This document shows, piece after piece, positions 1 to 9,364 of a stretch of DNA of 64,000 bases; the stretch's first letter is position 1; each line of letters starts with the position of its first letter. The position numbers and the translations under genes were made by a program. The stretch covers positions 62,001-126,000 of the forward strand of contig JBHGUR010000078.1 of NCBI GenBank assembly GCA_048976805.1. The letters run 5' to 3'. The notes under the pieces are model-generated. The model was not told the DNA's origin and searched no databases. It saw nothing but the letters and a program-made list of their open reading frames with translations. The stretch comes from Ectobacillus sp048976805 (lineage in GTDB: Bacteria > Bacillota > Bacilli > Bacillales > Bacillaceae_G).

Positions 1-198
1 AGCAAGCGGAAAAGCTGTACCAAAAATAAAGGCTGCAGTTAGAGCCACAATCAATACTGTTCTTTGGCATAGCCGATTGAAAAACAGTAAATGTATGATG
101 GGCAAAAAGCTGAAATCTCTTCTGAAAAACGTAACAATTTTGCTAAGAAAATGATATGATGTTCCTGTTTGAATTATATACAGGAAGGTGCTGGCAGA

Positions 199-1035
199 AT
201 GTTGCAATACAGAGGGATTTATAGGAAACAGTGGTACAGGATGCTGAGTGTGCTCTTTGCATTCAGTTTTTTGGGCGCATGCTCGGGGCAGGAGGCCAAG
301 CAAGACGCGCCGCCAGTAACAGCAGAAGCAGAGAAACGGGCAAACGCCGCGCAGCCTGTCCAGCATAAGGAACAGTATCGGACGAATGGCATTGCCATTG
401 AGAAACCGGATGTTATTACAGCAAAGGTGACGTATGTCCCAGATGGAGATACGATTAAGGTGAAGGTAAATGGAAAAGAGGAAACAGTCCGCATGATTTT
501 GGTTGATACGCCAGAAACGGTTCATCCTTCCAAACCCGTACAGCCATTTGGCCCCCAAGCAAGCAATTTTACAAAGCAGCAGCTAGGCGGACAAACAGTA
601 GGGCTTGAAATGGACGTGCAGGAACGTGATCAATACGGGAGGCTGTTGGCGTATGTATGGCTTGGGGACACATTATACAATGCGGTGCTGCTCGAAAAAG
701 GATTTGCCCGCGTAGCGGTTTTTCCGCCTAATACGAAATATGTAGATGAATTTAGGCATATACAAAATATTGCGCGCCAAAGTAAAGAGGGGATTTGGAG
801 TATAGAAAATTATGCGACGGACCGCGGCTTCAATGAGGCAGCTGCCAAGGCGCAGAAGCAGGATCCTGCGCAGCAGTCAAAGGCGGATTGTACGATTAAA
901 GGAAACATAAGCGGCAGCGGTGAAAAAATATATCACATGCCAGGTCAGCAGTTTTATGACGTTACAAAGCCGGAAGCAATGTTTTGTACAGAAGCCGAGG
1001 CACAAGCGGCTGGATACCGGCCGTCTAAACGTTAG
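199..1035 (+). CDS. Secreted SNase-family nuclease lipoprotein with C-terminal PGQ..Y/AGYR domain
   Basis: Predicted extracellular, membrane-anchored DNA/RNA endonuclease of the micrococcal nuclease family, comparable to YncB/YokF of B. subtilis. I use the ATG at 199 because GGAAGGTG lies 8 bases upstream; an in-frame start at 169 has no such site. The N-terminus is basic, then hydrophobic, ending in a lipobox (LGAC, about residues 24-27). The nuclease core starts near residue 75 with VPDGDTIKV, continues with VRMILVDTPET (the Arg, Asp and Glu expected at the active site) and ERDQYGRLLAY (second catalytic Arg). The last 45 residues (IKGNIS..EKIYHMPGQQFY ... EAQAAGYRPSKR) match the small Cys-containing module often found at the end of such nucleases. 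Single gene closed by a strong terminator. Confident on family; substrate in vivo is inferred. Confidence 0.88.
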   Translation: MLQYRGIYRKQWYRMLSVLFAFSFLGACSGQEAKQDAPPVTAEAEKRANAAQPVQHKEQYRTNGIAIEKPDVITAKVTYVPDGDTIKVKVNGKEETVRMILVDTPETVHPSKPVQPFGPQASNFTKQQLGGQTVGLEMDVQERDQYGRLLAYVWLGDTLYNAVLLEKGFARVAVFPPNTKYVDEFRHIQNIARQSKEGIWSIENYATDRGFNEAAAKAQKQDPAQQSKADCTIKGNISGSGEKIYHMPGQQFYDVTKPEAMFCTEAEAQAAGYRPSKR

Positions 1036-1038
1036 TTG

Positions 1039-1080
1039 ACAATAAAGAAAACTCGCCAATCGGCGAGTTTTCTTTATTGT
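1039..1080. terminator. Bidirectional intrinsic terminator
   Basis: Perfect 19-bp inverted repeat (1039-1057 and 1062-1080) with a GC-rich centre (CTCGCC/GGCGAG) and A/T-rich outer arms that give U-tracts in both directions. It lies between the convergent nuclease gene and the small YozQ-like gene, whose stop codon sits in the arm. Confidence 0.9.
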
Positions 1081-1295
1081 TCATATCCTTTTCCTTCTAA
1101 AGGAATATCTTTTCCCGCCACATTTTCCATAGCTCCGTCGATTGTTCCTTCTGCGTAGCAATCGCTTACTTGCTCGTGCGTGATGGAGAAAGCTTGGGAG
1201 AGCTGATCTTGTTTATTGTAGTCTTCGGCATGATACATTTTATCCGCTAGCTTCCCACTTTGCTCAGTTGCGTTGCTTGCTTGTTTTTTTGGCAT
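1074..1295 (-). CDS. Small YozQ-like (DUF4025) protein
   Basis: 73-residue acidic soluble protein. The central part (ADKMYHAEDYN..DQLSQAFSITHEQVSDCYAEGTID) resembles the Bacillus YozQ/DUF4025 family, whose members are short proteins of unknown function found in spore formers. The ATG at 1295 is preceded on the minus strand by AAGGAGGGTG. Monocistronic; the terminator stem shared with the nuclease gene overlaps its stop codon. No membrane segment or signal peptide. I know of no biochemical role; only the family assignment is offered. Confidence 0.75.
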   Translation of the reverse strand: MPKKQASNATEQSGKLADKMYHAEDYNKQDQLSQAFSITHEQVSDCYAEGTIDGAMENVAGKDIPLEGKGYEQ

Positions 1296-1552
1296 ATTTT
1301 CACCCTCCTTATTCGCTTAATATTGCCGTTCTATTTATGTTTTATGAATGTGCGCAGGAGAGCCAGCTAAATATGCAGCATTTAACAAGAGCATTTGCTA
1401 ATGCTATTTAGGGAAATATAAGTTTACATAATGAAATTATTATAAATCACTATTTCCCGAAAAATCCAAGTCATATATCTTGTATTCCTTCATAAGTTTA
1501 AACATAGGAATTTGTCTATGGTTATCCTACTTGAAAAGGTGGCGTCATCAAC

Positions 1553-3661
1553 ATGAAAAAACTTCTGATTGCCACGTGTGTATTACTGCTTCTTGTTATG
1601 CTTCTCCCTGCAGCGTCCTTTGCGAAGGAGAAGGAGACAAAGCAAAGAACCGTTGTGCTTGTGTATGATGATTCCGGCAGTATGAGGAATAACAACAGCG
1701 CTCCAGTAGATAGGTGGAAATATGCGAGTTATGCGCTGCAAAGCTTTATCGGTTTGCTAGATCGGGACGATCGATTTTCATATGTGCCGATGAGCCGTCC
1801 GTCCCAGGAAATATCTGTTTCGCTTGCGGAGCGCCAAGCGGAGATGGAAAAAGTGCGAAAGTGGAAGGAGTACCGCAACACGCCGTTTCAAGCAGTAGAA
1901 ACGGCAATAAATGCGCTAAAACGGCAAGTTTCAGCAAATCCGCAGGGCGAATTTTGGTTGATTGTATTGACAGACGGAGCGTTTAACGAATTGGAGTCGC
2001 CAAACAGCGCGAAATATGAGGGAAATAAAAAGCATATTATCGAGACGCTACAGACGTTTAAGTTTTTGATGGAGAGCAAAAAGGCATCGCTTCATTCTGT
2101 ATTAATTACAATGGAGGAGCATTTAAGTAAGGAAGAACAGGCGCAGATTAGCACTTTTAAAGACATCTGGAAAGAGACGACCGAGGGCATGATTTTTTCG
2201 ACGACCGGTGAAGACGGCATTGTTGAGAGCGTAAATCAGGCGGCGGCTCTAATTGCGAACCGCGATCCATTTTCAAAGGCGGAAGAGTTCGTTCAAACAG
2301 AGGCAACGGAAAATAAACTGATAATAACGACTCCATTTCCAAGCCGGCGCATTACAATTGTGCAACAAGGAAATGAAGAGATATCAAAGATGAAGGCAGA
2401 AACGCTTGAGACGGAAGGGCCATTTATCATGCAGACGCCGGAGCAGCGATTATTAACCGGATCCATTTCGCATATAAAACGAAGCGACAACGGTGTAATG
2501 AAGGCGGGGACATATGAAATCCAGTTTGAAAACGCCATCGTCCAATCACGGCATATAAAAGCGCTTGTGGAGCCGGCATTAAATTACTCCATTAACGTTT
2601 ACAAGAAAGAAGGCAGTCGCCTTGTGAAAACAAACGAGATGTATACAGGCGATACGGCGATAATTGAAGCCAAGCCTGACCAATTGCCTGTGAACCCTTC
2701 GTATTTTTCAGCTTTTATTGAGCAAAACGGCAAGCAAACGGAAATGAAATGGAATGAAACACGCCGTTCCTTTATTTATGAAATAAAGATTGGTAAACAA
2801 CCGGCACGTGGCAATGTAAGCATGAATATTAAAGGTTTCTACCGGCAAACGAAGGAGTTTCATATTGATCAGGTTGCAAAACCAAAATTTTCTCTTCGAA
2901 TTAAGACAGGGGCTTGGAAGGAAAAAGTAAATGAATTGATGAAGTCTCCTCCAATTGTGCTGCAGCCCCTTGTAAACGGCAAGCCGATGACTGCGGAGGA
3001 AGTCAAAAGATTGCGCTTCTCGGTCACCTTCAATAAACATGTCAACTATGAACTGAAACAGCAAGACAATGAACTGCATTTTTATCCCCGCCCTTATTAC
3101 TCCGATACTTTTAATTTTACAGAAACAGGCACCGTAGAAGCCGCCATCACGTTTAGGGATTCCGCTTTAGGAAAAGCAAGCAAAACAATTATGTTTGAGA
3201 TTGAAGATGTTTCATTCTGGAAAAGATATGCAACCATTTTTCAGTTTGTGATTCCCATAGGGTTCATTACTATACTTATTTTCGTTTTGGTTATTGGATG
3301 GATTGTACGTCCGCGTTTTCATAAAGGCAGCATGATTTCTTATGAATTGGATCAAAGACTGTCCCGGGAGTGGGTGCATAAGGCTGAACCGGAGCTGCTG
3401 CGTAATAGATGGTGGAAGCATTATTTTGGCATACCGTACCGGGCGGAGCGGCGCACGGTGCAATCCGTTACATTTATTGCGAAAAAAGGCACAAAGTCGA
3501 TTTTTATTGCGAAAGAATCGCAAATAACCGGGATGATGATAGACGGTACGTTTTTGCATGAGGATGAGGTTGGAAAAGAGCACCGTACATTATATCCGAA
3601 TGAGTCGGTTGTAATTGAGCGTGGCTACGGCAAAGAAATATATCGGTACGAATGCGAGTAA
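1553..3661 (+). CDS. Membrane-anchored von Willebrand factor A protein, partner of a tubulin-like GTPase
   Basis: Extracytoplasmic vWA protein of 702 residues. Residues 1-24 form a signal peptide (ends AASFA). The MIDAS metal site is visible as DDSGS (39-43), and the later acidic strand as VLTDGAF (about 139-145), so the vWA fold is probably metal-binding and intact. A long beta-rich stretch follows. A single membrane helix occupies about residues 560-585 (IPIGFITILIFVLVIGWIV), followed by a cytosolic tail of about 115 residues with a beta-rich end. It overlaps the next coding frame only by the last codons, and the following gene has its own AAGGAG, so the two are translated together. Comparative genomics (Makarova and Koonin) linked tubulin-superfamily proteins to vWA proteins in a predicted membrane-remodelling system; this topology, vWA outside and tubulin inside, fits that idea. 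Function here is inferred. Confidence 0.85.
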   Translation: MKKLLIATCVLLLLVMLLPAASFAKEKETKQRTVVLVYDDSGSMRNNNSAPVDRWKYASYALQSFIGLLDRDDRFSYVPMSRPSQEISVSLAERQAEMEKVRKWKEYRNTPFQAVETAINALKRQVSANPQGEFWLIVLTDGAFNELESPNSAKYEGNKKHIIETLQTFKFLMESKKASLHSVLITMEEHLSKEEQAQISTFKDIWKETTEGMIFSTTGEDGIVESVNQAAALIANRDPFSKAEEFVQTEATENKLIITTPFPSRRITIVQQGNEEISKMKAETLETEGPFIMQTPEQRLLTGSISHIKRSDNGVMKAGTYEIQFENAIVQSRHIKALVEPALNYSINVYKKEGSRLVKTNEMYTGDTAIIEAKPDQLPVNPSYFSAFIEQNGKQTEMKWNETRRSFIYEIKIGKQPARGNVSMNIKGFYRQTKEFHIDQVAKPKFSLRIKTGAWKEKVNELMKSPPIVLQPLVNGKPMTAEEVKRLRFSVTFNKHVNYELKQQDNELHFYPRPYYSDTFNFTETGTVEAAITFRDSALGKASKTIMFEIEDVSFWKRYATIFQFVIPIGFITILIFVLVIGWIVRPRFHKGSMISYELDQRLSREWVHKAEPELLRNRWWKHYFGIPYRAERRTVQSVTFIAKKGTKSIFIAKESQITGMMIDGTFLHEDEVGKEHRTLYPNESVVIERGYGKEIYRYECE

Positions 3662-3678
3662 GAAGGAGAGTGATAGGC

Positions 3679-6600
3679 ATGGATTTGCACGTTCCGACAA
3701 TTTTAATTGGCCTTGGCGGCATCGGCAGTACTGTTACACATAACGTATATAACAAAATTCCAAAGAATCGCCGCAAAAAAGTGGCGATGCACGTATTTGA
3801 TACGGATATTAACACGGTTAGCCGCTTTCAGCATATTCGCAAGTTTGTTACGCAAACGAGCTCGAGTAAAACGCCGCGTGAGTATATTGCTGAAGATCCA
3901 ACCATTACAGATTGGTTTCCGGAAGACCCGACGATATTGGATAAACCGTTAACGGAAGGGGCAGGACAGCTCCGCGTTATTTCCAGGCTGGCACTGCGCG
4001 CGGCGATGCAGGAAGATAAATTGACGGCATTTTGGCAGGAGATTGAAAAGATTTTTCCGGTTACAAGCGATACGACAGAATATGGCGTTCGGGTCATCAT
4101 TATTACCTCGCTTGCAGGGGGCACCGGTTCGGGCATGTATTTGCAAATCGCGCTATATTTGCGGGAAATGCTGCGCAAAAAGCTACATCATAACAATATC
4201 ATTATTCGCGGGGCATTTTTATTGCCGGATGCGCTTGTTAAAACGCGGACGGTCAGCGCCAAGGAGTTTGAATCTGTACAGGCGAACGGTTATGCAGCGC
4301 TTAAGGAGCTAAATGCAATTACGCTTTTTGCATCGGGAGAAGTATCGCGGCGCGGCGGCGTGTCAATTGAACTTGAATACCGTCCTGATCAGGTGGATGA
4401 AGAGGGGCGGACGAATCATATTATTATGCAAAAGCACCTGCCGTATAATTATTGTTTTTTATATGATTATGAAAACTTGCATGGCCATCATTTACAAAGC
4501 TTATCAGATTATATAGAGCAGATGACTGATACAATTTATCTGCAGCTGTTCAGCCCGATTTCGGCCAATCATTTTGCGCAGGAAGACAATCAAATCCAGC
4601 AGCTTGCCGATTCAAACGGCAAATCGCGCTATTGCGGAGCTGGGGCGGCAAAGCTTATCTATCCGTATGAGCATGTGCTGGAATACTGTGCGCTAAAATG
4701 GGCGGTGCAAGGCTTGGACGAATCGTGGCTTCACTTAGACCGTTTATATGAAGAGAAAAAGATACGCTATGAGCAGGATGTACGCCGCGGTATCGGACGC
4801 GAGAAGCCGGAGCGCGGGCGCAGTTTCCTAGAGGATTTGGAGCATCTGGCCACACGGCCGGAACGGGCGCATCCGTTTTATAAGCAAGTATACGCAGAAA
4901 CGCGCGAGGGTGCCGAAGGGGGGAGAAGCGGAGCTTCGAAAGCGAGGCAGTTTCTCGAAGCAGTTGAGAGCTATGTACAGCGCACGATTCAAAAGGATGA
5001 AGAATTAAATCGGCTGCAGCAAGAGTGTAAGGTGATGAGTGCAAAGCTAAAAGTGTCTGAGCAAATGAAGGGCGAGGTCGGCCGTGTTGACCATGCGGTT
5101 CGTTTATATGCCTATACAATTCCAAACCGGGTACATGAGCATGTGACGACGCTCGTATACGATATTATGGAGGCGGATCAATTTTCTTTAGGCGGAACAG
5201 AAGGGCAGTCTTATCAACTCAACACGTGGTTTTTAAAGAAGCCTTCACCGCTGCATCCTATCGCGGCACGTTATATGCTGTATGAGATTCGCAAGCTGCT
5301 GGCAGAACGGCTGCAGCGGCTGCAAGAAAGCAATGAACAAAAGCGCAGCTTAATTCAAAATTACGATAAGAAATTTAACCTTAGCCACATAGAGGGTTCG
5401 ATAACGGCAGTGCGGCGTGTGGAGCTCGCACAGCAGCAAAGCTGGTTCGGCAAGCTGTTTCATAATCAACAGCGCATGTTCCGCAAGGAGTTTCAGGATA
5501 TTATTGCGCAGTATGTTCATAAGCTGAACGATTACCGAAAGGAGCTTTTGCTTGAACTTGTATATCAGTCTATATATCATGCTATTGATCAGATGTTAAA
5601 GCATTGGGAACGGTTCTTTGACAATTTGCGTGAAACGCGGGAAAACTTGCTGTTGGATATTCAAAAACGGGCTAAGGAGTTTGAAGGCAAAACGAATCCG
5701 ACAAACGTCTACGTGCTGGCGGATGAACAGATGCAGGAGAAAGTATGGCAGCAAATTCGCCAAAGCGTTGATAGCGGCGGGCTGCCCCATGAAATTTCAG
5801 CTGAGATTTATGTAAGCTTATATCGTGAATACTGTAAAGAAGCGCAAAGCGAGGAGAGGCACTCGCAAAAGGTGGAGGATTTTTACCGCTCGCACATTTT
5901 AGCCTATTGCCGTAAAGAGCTGCAGTCCCGCTACCGTGATAAATTAGAGCTCAACGTCATTGAGGCGCTGCGAAAAGAAGCCGAGTTCAAACAAGCGGAT
6001 CGGTCCCAATATGTAAAGGAGCAAGTTGACAACTTAGTCCATCTGGCAAGTCCGTTTATTCCGAAAGTGGCGCATCACCGCGAACTCCAATATTGGGGAA
6101 TCCATCCAGCTGTGTATCGTGAATTGAACGAGGAAATGCGGCAAGAAGTGTTTCAGGAAAAGGAAACGGTAAATACGGCATTTTCCCTATTTGAGATTGT
6201 TTGCTACCGGGCGCATTACGGTCTGTCATTGCAGGATTTCCCTAAGCTGTCATCCGGCCATGCCCATAACAGCTTTACAGACGGAAAGGGCGATTATTTT
6301 AGAGCATATTACCGCCGCGTGAACAAATTGAATATACGCAAGTCCAATCTGACGCCGCACTTGGATAAATATTGGCATTTGCCTGCGTTTATGCCGGATT
6401 TAAATGCCACGCAAACGAAGCTTGATTATGAAAAATGCAACCGGGCGTTTTTATACGCTTATATATACCGCTGGGTCAGCCGTGTCAAAGTGGATGAGCA
6501 ATTTGTATACCAATATAACGGTGTCGGGCGCAGCTCGCTTATTCAATCTATGGGCAAGAACGTTTCAGAGGAGAGCTATAAGCTGCATCGGGCACTATTG

Positions 6601-7038
6601 CATAACCCGTTCATTTATGAAAATATTATTTCGCGGTTTGAGCAGGAGAAGGAAATGGCACTTGGGCAAGGCGGCCATTTGTATACGCATCAGTTCGTGA
6701 TGGGGGCGCAGGATTTAAGATGGTTAAAAAAAGAATCGATTCATAATATTTTGGATATTGTGCTTATGTACGGGAACGAGGCAAAGCGCGATATGACGCT
6801 TGAGGAAACATCAGATGAATTGCTGCGGCTGTTGCTGCAGGAAATTGAAATGTACTTTAAAGATTATTACGGCGCAGGCGCGGAAGGGGCGGCACGCAGA
6901 GAGGCCGGCATCTTTATTGAACATTTATGGAACCGATCTTATGCAAAAGGGTATGTGGACGAAAACAGCGCTTCCTATAAAAAATGGCTTCATATGCTTG
7001 GCATTCAAGAAGAAGCAGAAGCAACGGAGAATGTATAA
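3679..7038 (+). CDS. Large tubulin/FtsZ-like GTPase (Tubulin_2-type)
   Basis: Cytosolic protein of 1119 residues. ATG 3679 is chosen because AAGGAGAG lies 8-12 bases upstream, while an in-frame GTG at 3652 would overlap the vWA gene. The N-terminal third carries the tubulin-superfamily nucleotide-binding motifs: GLGGIGSTV (about 10-18) and AGGTGSGM (about 146-153), the bacterial form of the tubulin signature GGGTGSG. The remaining roughly 700 residues are rich in Glu, Arg, Gln and Leu and look mainly helical; I recognise no catalytic motif there. FtsZ is under 400 residues, so this is a different, much longer family (PF13809-like). It stands between the vWA gene and a small unknown gene, same strand. 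Polymerisation is expected from the family but not visible from sequence. Confidence 0.82.
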   Translation: MDLHVPTILIGLGGIGSTVTHNVYNKIPKNRRKKVAMHVFDTDINTVSRFQHIRKFVTQTSSSKTPREYIAEDPTITDWFPEDPTILDKPLTEGAGQLRVISRLALRAAMQEDKLTAFWQEIEKIFPVTSDTTEYGVRVIIITSLAGGTGSGMYLQIALYLREMLRKKLHHNNIIIRGAFLLPDALVKTRTVSAKEFESVQANGYAALKELNAITLFASGEVSRRGGVSIELEYRPDQVDEEGRTNHIIMQKHLPYNYCFLYDYENLHGHHLQSLSDYIEQMTDTIYLQLFSPISANHFAQEDNQIQQLADSNGKSRYCGAGAAKLIYPYEHVLEYCALKWAVQGLDESWLHLDRLYEEKKIRYEQDVRRGIGREKPERGRSFLEDLEHLATRPERAHPFYKQVYAETREGAEGGRSGASKARQFLEAVESYVQRTIQKDEELNRLQQECKVMSAKLKVSEQMKGEVGRVDHAVRLYAYTIPNRVHEHVTTLVYDIMEADQFSLGGTEGQSYQLNTWFLKKPSPLHPIAARYMLYEIRKLLAERLQRLQESNEQKRSLIQNYDKKFNLSHIEGSITAVRRVELAQQQSWFGKLFHNQQRMFRKEFQDIIAQYVHKLNDYRKELLLELVYQSIYHAIDQMLKHWERFFDNLRETRENLLLDIQKRAKEFEGKTNPTNVYVLADEQMQEKVWQQIRQSVDSGGLPHEISAEIYVSLYREYCKEAQSEERHSQKVEDFYRSHILAYCRKELQSRYRDKLELNVIEALRKEAEFKQADRSQYVKEQVDNLVHLASPFIPKVAHHRELQYWGIHPAVYRELNEEMRQEVFQEKETVNTAFSLFEIVCYRAHYGLSLQDFPKLSSGHAHNSFTDGKGDYFRAYYRRVNKLNIRKSNLTPHLDKYWHLPAFMPDLNATQTKLDYEKCNRAFLYAYIYRWVSRVKVDEQFVYQYNGVGRSSLIQSMGKNVSEESYKLHRALLHNPFIYENIISRFEQEKEMALGQGGHLYTHQFVMGAQDLRWLKKESIHNILDIVLMYGNEAKRDMTLEETSDELLRLLLQEIEMYFKDYYGAGAEGAARREAGIFIEHLWNRSYAKGYVDENSASYKKWLHMLGIQEEAEATENV

Positions 7039-7091
7039 CATATATATCATGCAGGAATCCTACTTTATATAAATGAAGAGGGGGATTGTGC

Positions 7092-7397
7092 ATGCCTTTT
7101 ACAGATGGAACACAACAAGGCTTTGGGTTATATCCGGGAATCTATAATACGGTGTTTGATTATGACGGAAAGCTGGCCCATGATACGTATGATGTGTATG
7201 TAAATGAACAATATATCGGCAAAAAAATAATGGCAAATGAGGCCGAACATGTGGCTGATATTGATGATTTTTTAAGAGGCCGCGGGTTTACGCGATTCAC
7301 TTCTAAAACAATAGGAGATCATTATAATATTTGTGTAGATGAAAGTGAGCAGCAAGAAGTGGCAAGCCACGTAGAATCATTTTTAAATAACCGTTAA
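7092..7397 (+). CDS. Unknown 101-residue protein, third gene of the vWA/tubulin operon
   Basis: Small soluble acidic protein, no signal peptide or membrane segment. The ATG at 7092 follows GAGGGGGA at 7078-7085, only 54 bases after the tubulin-like stop with no terminator between, and a strong terminator follows it, so it closes the operon. The sequence begins PFTDGTQQGFGLYPGIYNTVFDYDG and ends with a helix (ESEQQEVASHVESFLNNR). I do not recognise the family. Position suggests an accessory or regulator of the tubulin/vWA pair, but nothing in the sequence proves that. Confidence 0.7.
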   Translation: MPFTDGTQQGFGLYPGIYNTVFDYDGKLAHDTYDVYVNEQYIGKKIMANEAEHVADIDDFLRGRGFTRFTSKTIGDHYNICVDESEQQEVASHVESFLNNR

Positions 7398-7430
7398 GCA
7401 TGCAGGGATATTCCTGCATGCTTCTTTTTT
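7397..7430 (+). terminator. Terminator of the vWA/tubulin operon
   Basis: Ten-bp perfect stem AGCATGCAGG / CCTGCATGCT (7397-7406, 7413-7422) followed by a T-rich run. Confidence 0.9.
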
Positions 7431-7473
7431 ATGTTACAATGGGGGAAGTTTTGTTAGGGGAGAGGAAGATAAT

Positions 7474-7722
7474 ATGAAATGGATTTATCTTTTGTTCGTT
7501 AATGCGCTTGCCTTTTATCTTATAAGGAGAGATAAACAAAAAGCGAAACGGAAAGAATGGCGCATTGCCGAAAGTACCTTGTTTTTTATCGCAGCCATTG
7601 GCGGAGCGTTTGGAACGTGGCTCGGAATGTATGTATTTCGTCATAAGACGCACAAATATCATTTTGTTATCGGTATACCGATTCTTACAGCGTTGACTGC
7701 TGCAGCAATTATTTTTCTGTAA
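7474..7722 (+). CDS. DUF1294 small membrane protein (YsdA-like)
   Basis: 82-residue membrane protein with a hydrophobic N-terminus (WIYLLFVNALAFYLI), a very basic cytosolic loop (RRDKQKAKRKEWR), then IAESTLFFIAAIGGAFGTWLGMYVFRHKTHK and a last helix. The GGAFGTWLGMYVFRHKTHK block is the hallmark of DUF1294 proteins such as B. subtilis YsdA. ATG 7474 follows AGGGGAGAGGAAG. It is alone between two terminator-like regions. No function is established for the family. Confidence 0.85.
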   Translation: MKWIYLLFVNALAFYLIRRDKQKAKRKEWRIAESTLFFIAAIGGAFGTWLGMYVFRHKTHKYHFVIGIPILTALTAAAIIFL

Positions 7723-7882
7723 AGCAGATTTATTTCCTTATGGAGAGAGTTGAGCTATAATAGTTGCCATGATGAAACGGAGTAAATGCTTACTTTTTCT
7801 TTATCGGGAAAACGTGAATGGAACAAGTTGTAAATAGAAAGAGGCTGTTTCTATTAACGGGAACAGCGAAGGGGGAGATACG

Positions 7883-8812
7883 ATGGAGAGTCAATCAGAG
7901 CAGACAAAAGGAATTATATATACAGCAGGCGCCTATGTTATGTGGGGGGTATTTCCGCTGTATTGGAAGCTTATCGACAATGTGTCTGCGCAAGAGATTT
8001 TGGCGCATCGCGTGATTTGGTCATTTATGTTTATGTTGCTTGTTTTAGGATTTGGGAAAAAACTAGCGGCGTTTCGGCTTGAATGGAAGAAGTTATGGAA
8101 ACACCCTAAATCCTTCACGATGTTAAGTATTGCCTCGGTATTAATTAGCATCAATTGGTTCATTTATATATGGGCGGTGAATCATAATCATATTATTGAT
8201 GCAAGCCTAGGTTATTATATTAATCCTCTCGTCAGCATTTTGCTTGGAATGCTTGTGTTTAAAGAGCGTTTAAATTTTTGGCAGCTGCTTGCAGTATTGC
8301 TGGCTGCTATAGGCGTGATTATTTTAACAGTTCGATACGGTTCCTTCCCTTGGATTGCATTGTCATTGGCAATTAGCTTTGGGATATACGGACTGGCCAA
8401 AAAGCTCATACATTTTGATTCTGCCATTGGACTGACGTTGGAAACGTTGATTATTGCACCGTTTGCATTAGTGTATGCCATTTTTTTGCAAAAAGGCAGC
8501 ATGTTTGGAAGCGAGCTTTCTGCGACTGTACTGCTAATGGGCGGAGGAGTGGCAACGGCCCTGCCATTGCTGTATTTTGCAAAAGGGGCAAAGCTTATCC
8601 CGCTTTCTATGGTCGGTTTCTTGCAGTATATCGCGCCGACAATCAGTTTGGGGCTCGGGGTGTTTTTATATGGAGAGCACTTTACAAAAGCTCATATGCT
8701 TGCGTTTTTCTTTATATGGACTGCACTATTTATCTTTTCGTTTGCAAAGACGAGACTTATGCTTGGGCTTGTTCCTAAGCTCGGGAAAAGCAAATCGATG
8801 AAAGCTTCGTGA
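7883..8812 (+). CDS. rarD: RarD/EamA-family ten-helix transporter
   Basis: 309-residue integral membrane protein with about ten hydrophobic segments, in two EamA repeats. The N-terminus GIIYTAGAYVMWGVFPLYWKLIDNVSAQEILAHRVIWS is the conserved start of RarD proteins (E. coli RarD, B. subtilis YojE), and NWFIYIWAVNHNHIIDASLGYYINPL plus FLQYIAPTISLGLGVFLYGE are also typical. The ATG at 7883 is preceded by GGGGGAGAT. The family name comes from a chloramphenicol-sensitivity phenotype, but the transported substrate is not known. It is likely monocistronic. Confidence 0.9.
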   Translation: MESQSEQTKGIIYTAGAYVMWGVFPLYWKLIDNVSAQEILAHRVIWSFMFMLLVLGFGKKLAAFRLEWKKLWKHPKSFTMLSIASVLISINWFIYIWAVNHNHIIDASLGYYINPLVSILLGMLVFKERLNFWQLLAVLLAAIGVIILTVRYGSFPWIALSLAISFGIYGLAKKLIHFDSAIGLTLETLIIAPFALVYAIFLQKGSMFGSELSATVLLMGGGVATALPLLYFAKGAKLIPLSMVGFLQYIAPTISLGLGVFLYGEHFTKAHMLAFFFIWTALFIFSFAKTRLMLGLVPKLGKSKSMKAS

Positions 8813-8893
8813 AAAAATTTGGATTATATTTGCTATTTTTTCATGGAAACACTATGATATAGAAAAGTTCTTTCGTAATAAGGGGGGCTTACC

Positions 8894-9316
8894 ATGGAGC
8901 ATATGCTCAGAAACGGACCGCTCGTTTGTGCCGTACTGGCATGGTTTCTCGCGCAGCTTGCCAAGGTCATTCTTACACTGATTGAAACAAGGGATTTCGA
9001 CGTTTCTAAATTTTTCTCCTCAGGCGGTATGCCGAGCTCTCACTCGTCTACGGTCACGGCGCTTGCCGTAGCAATCGGGTTTGAAGAAGGGATGGAAAGC
9101 ACGATATTCGCGCTTGCGGCTATTTTTGCCATTATTGTTATGTATGACGCATCCGGTGTCCGTCTTGCTGTAAGCAAGCAAGCGAAAATTTTGAACGATT
9201 TTTTTCATGGCAGAACAAAGGGTTATCAGCAATTAAATGAGCTCGTCGGGCACACCCCTTATCAAGTTATTGTCGGTGCAATTCTCGGAATTGCAGTGGC
9301 AGCGTGGTACTATTAA
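8894..9316 (+). CDS. yuiD: YuiD-type divergent PAP2 membrane protein (DUF212)
   Basis: 140-residue membrane protein. GGMPSSHSSTVTALA (about residues 38-52) is the conserved block of the DUF212/YuiD family, a short relative of acid phosphatase/vanadium haloperoxidase (PAP2) proteins; MYDASGVRLAVSKQAKILN and LNELVGHTPYQVIVGAILGI complete the family pattern. ATG 8894 is preceded by AAGGGGGG. It ends in a terminator (9315-9337) built on CGGCTTCGGCCG. A phospholipid or isoprenyl-phosphate phosphatase role is possible from the fold but not established. Confidence 0.88.
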   Translation: MEHMLRNGPLVCAVLAWFLAQLAKVILTLIETRDFDVSKFFSSGGMPSSHSSTVTALAVAIGFEEGMESTIFALAAIFAIIVMYDASGVRLAVSKQAKILNDFFHGRTKGYQQLNELVGHTPYQVIVGAILGIAVAAWYY

Positions 9317-9337
9317 ACGGCTTCGGCCGTTTTTTTG
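9315..9337 (+). terminator. Terminator after yuiD
   Basis: AAACGGC TTCG GCCGTTTTTTT: UUCG-type tight hairpin with a T-run. Confidence 0.9.
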
Positions 9338-9364
9338 TTGCAGCGATAAAAGCTTTATTTTATA

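Noticed and set aside
1..120. Minus-strand frame reading ...LIVALTAAFIFGTAFPLA, signal-peptide-like, leaving the window at base 1.
   Set aside because: No convincing start codon or ribosome site and only a few dozen codons visible; could be the N-terminus of a secreted protein but too little to annotate.
4655..5125. Long minus-strand frame (156 codons) inside the tubulin-like gene.
   Set aside because: Antisense shadow in GC-rich codons; the plus-strand frame has clear tubulin motifs and good initiation signals.
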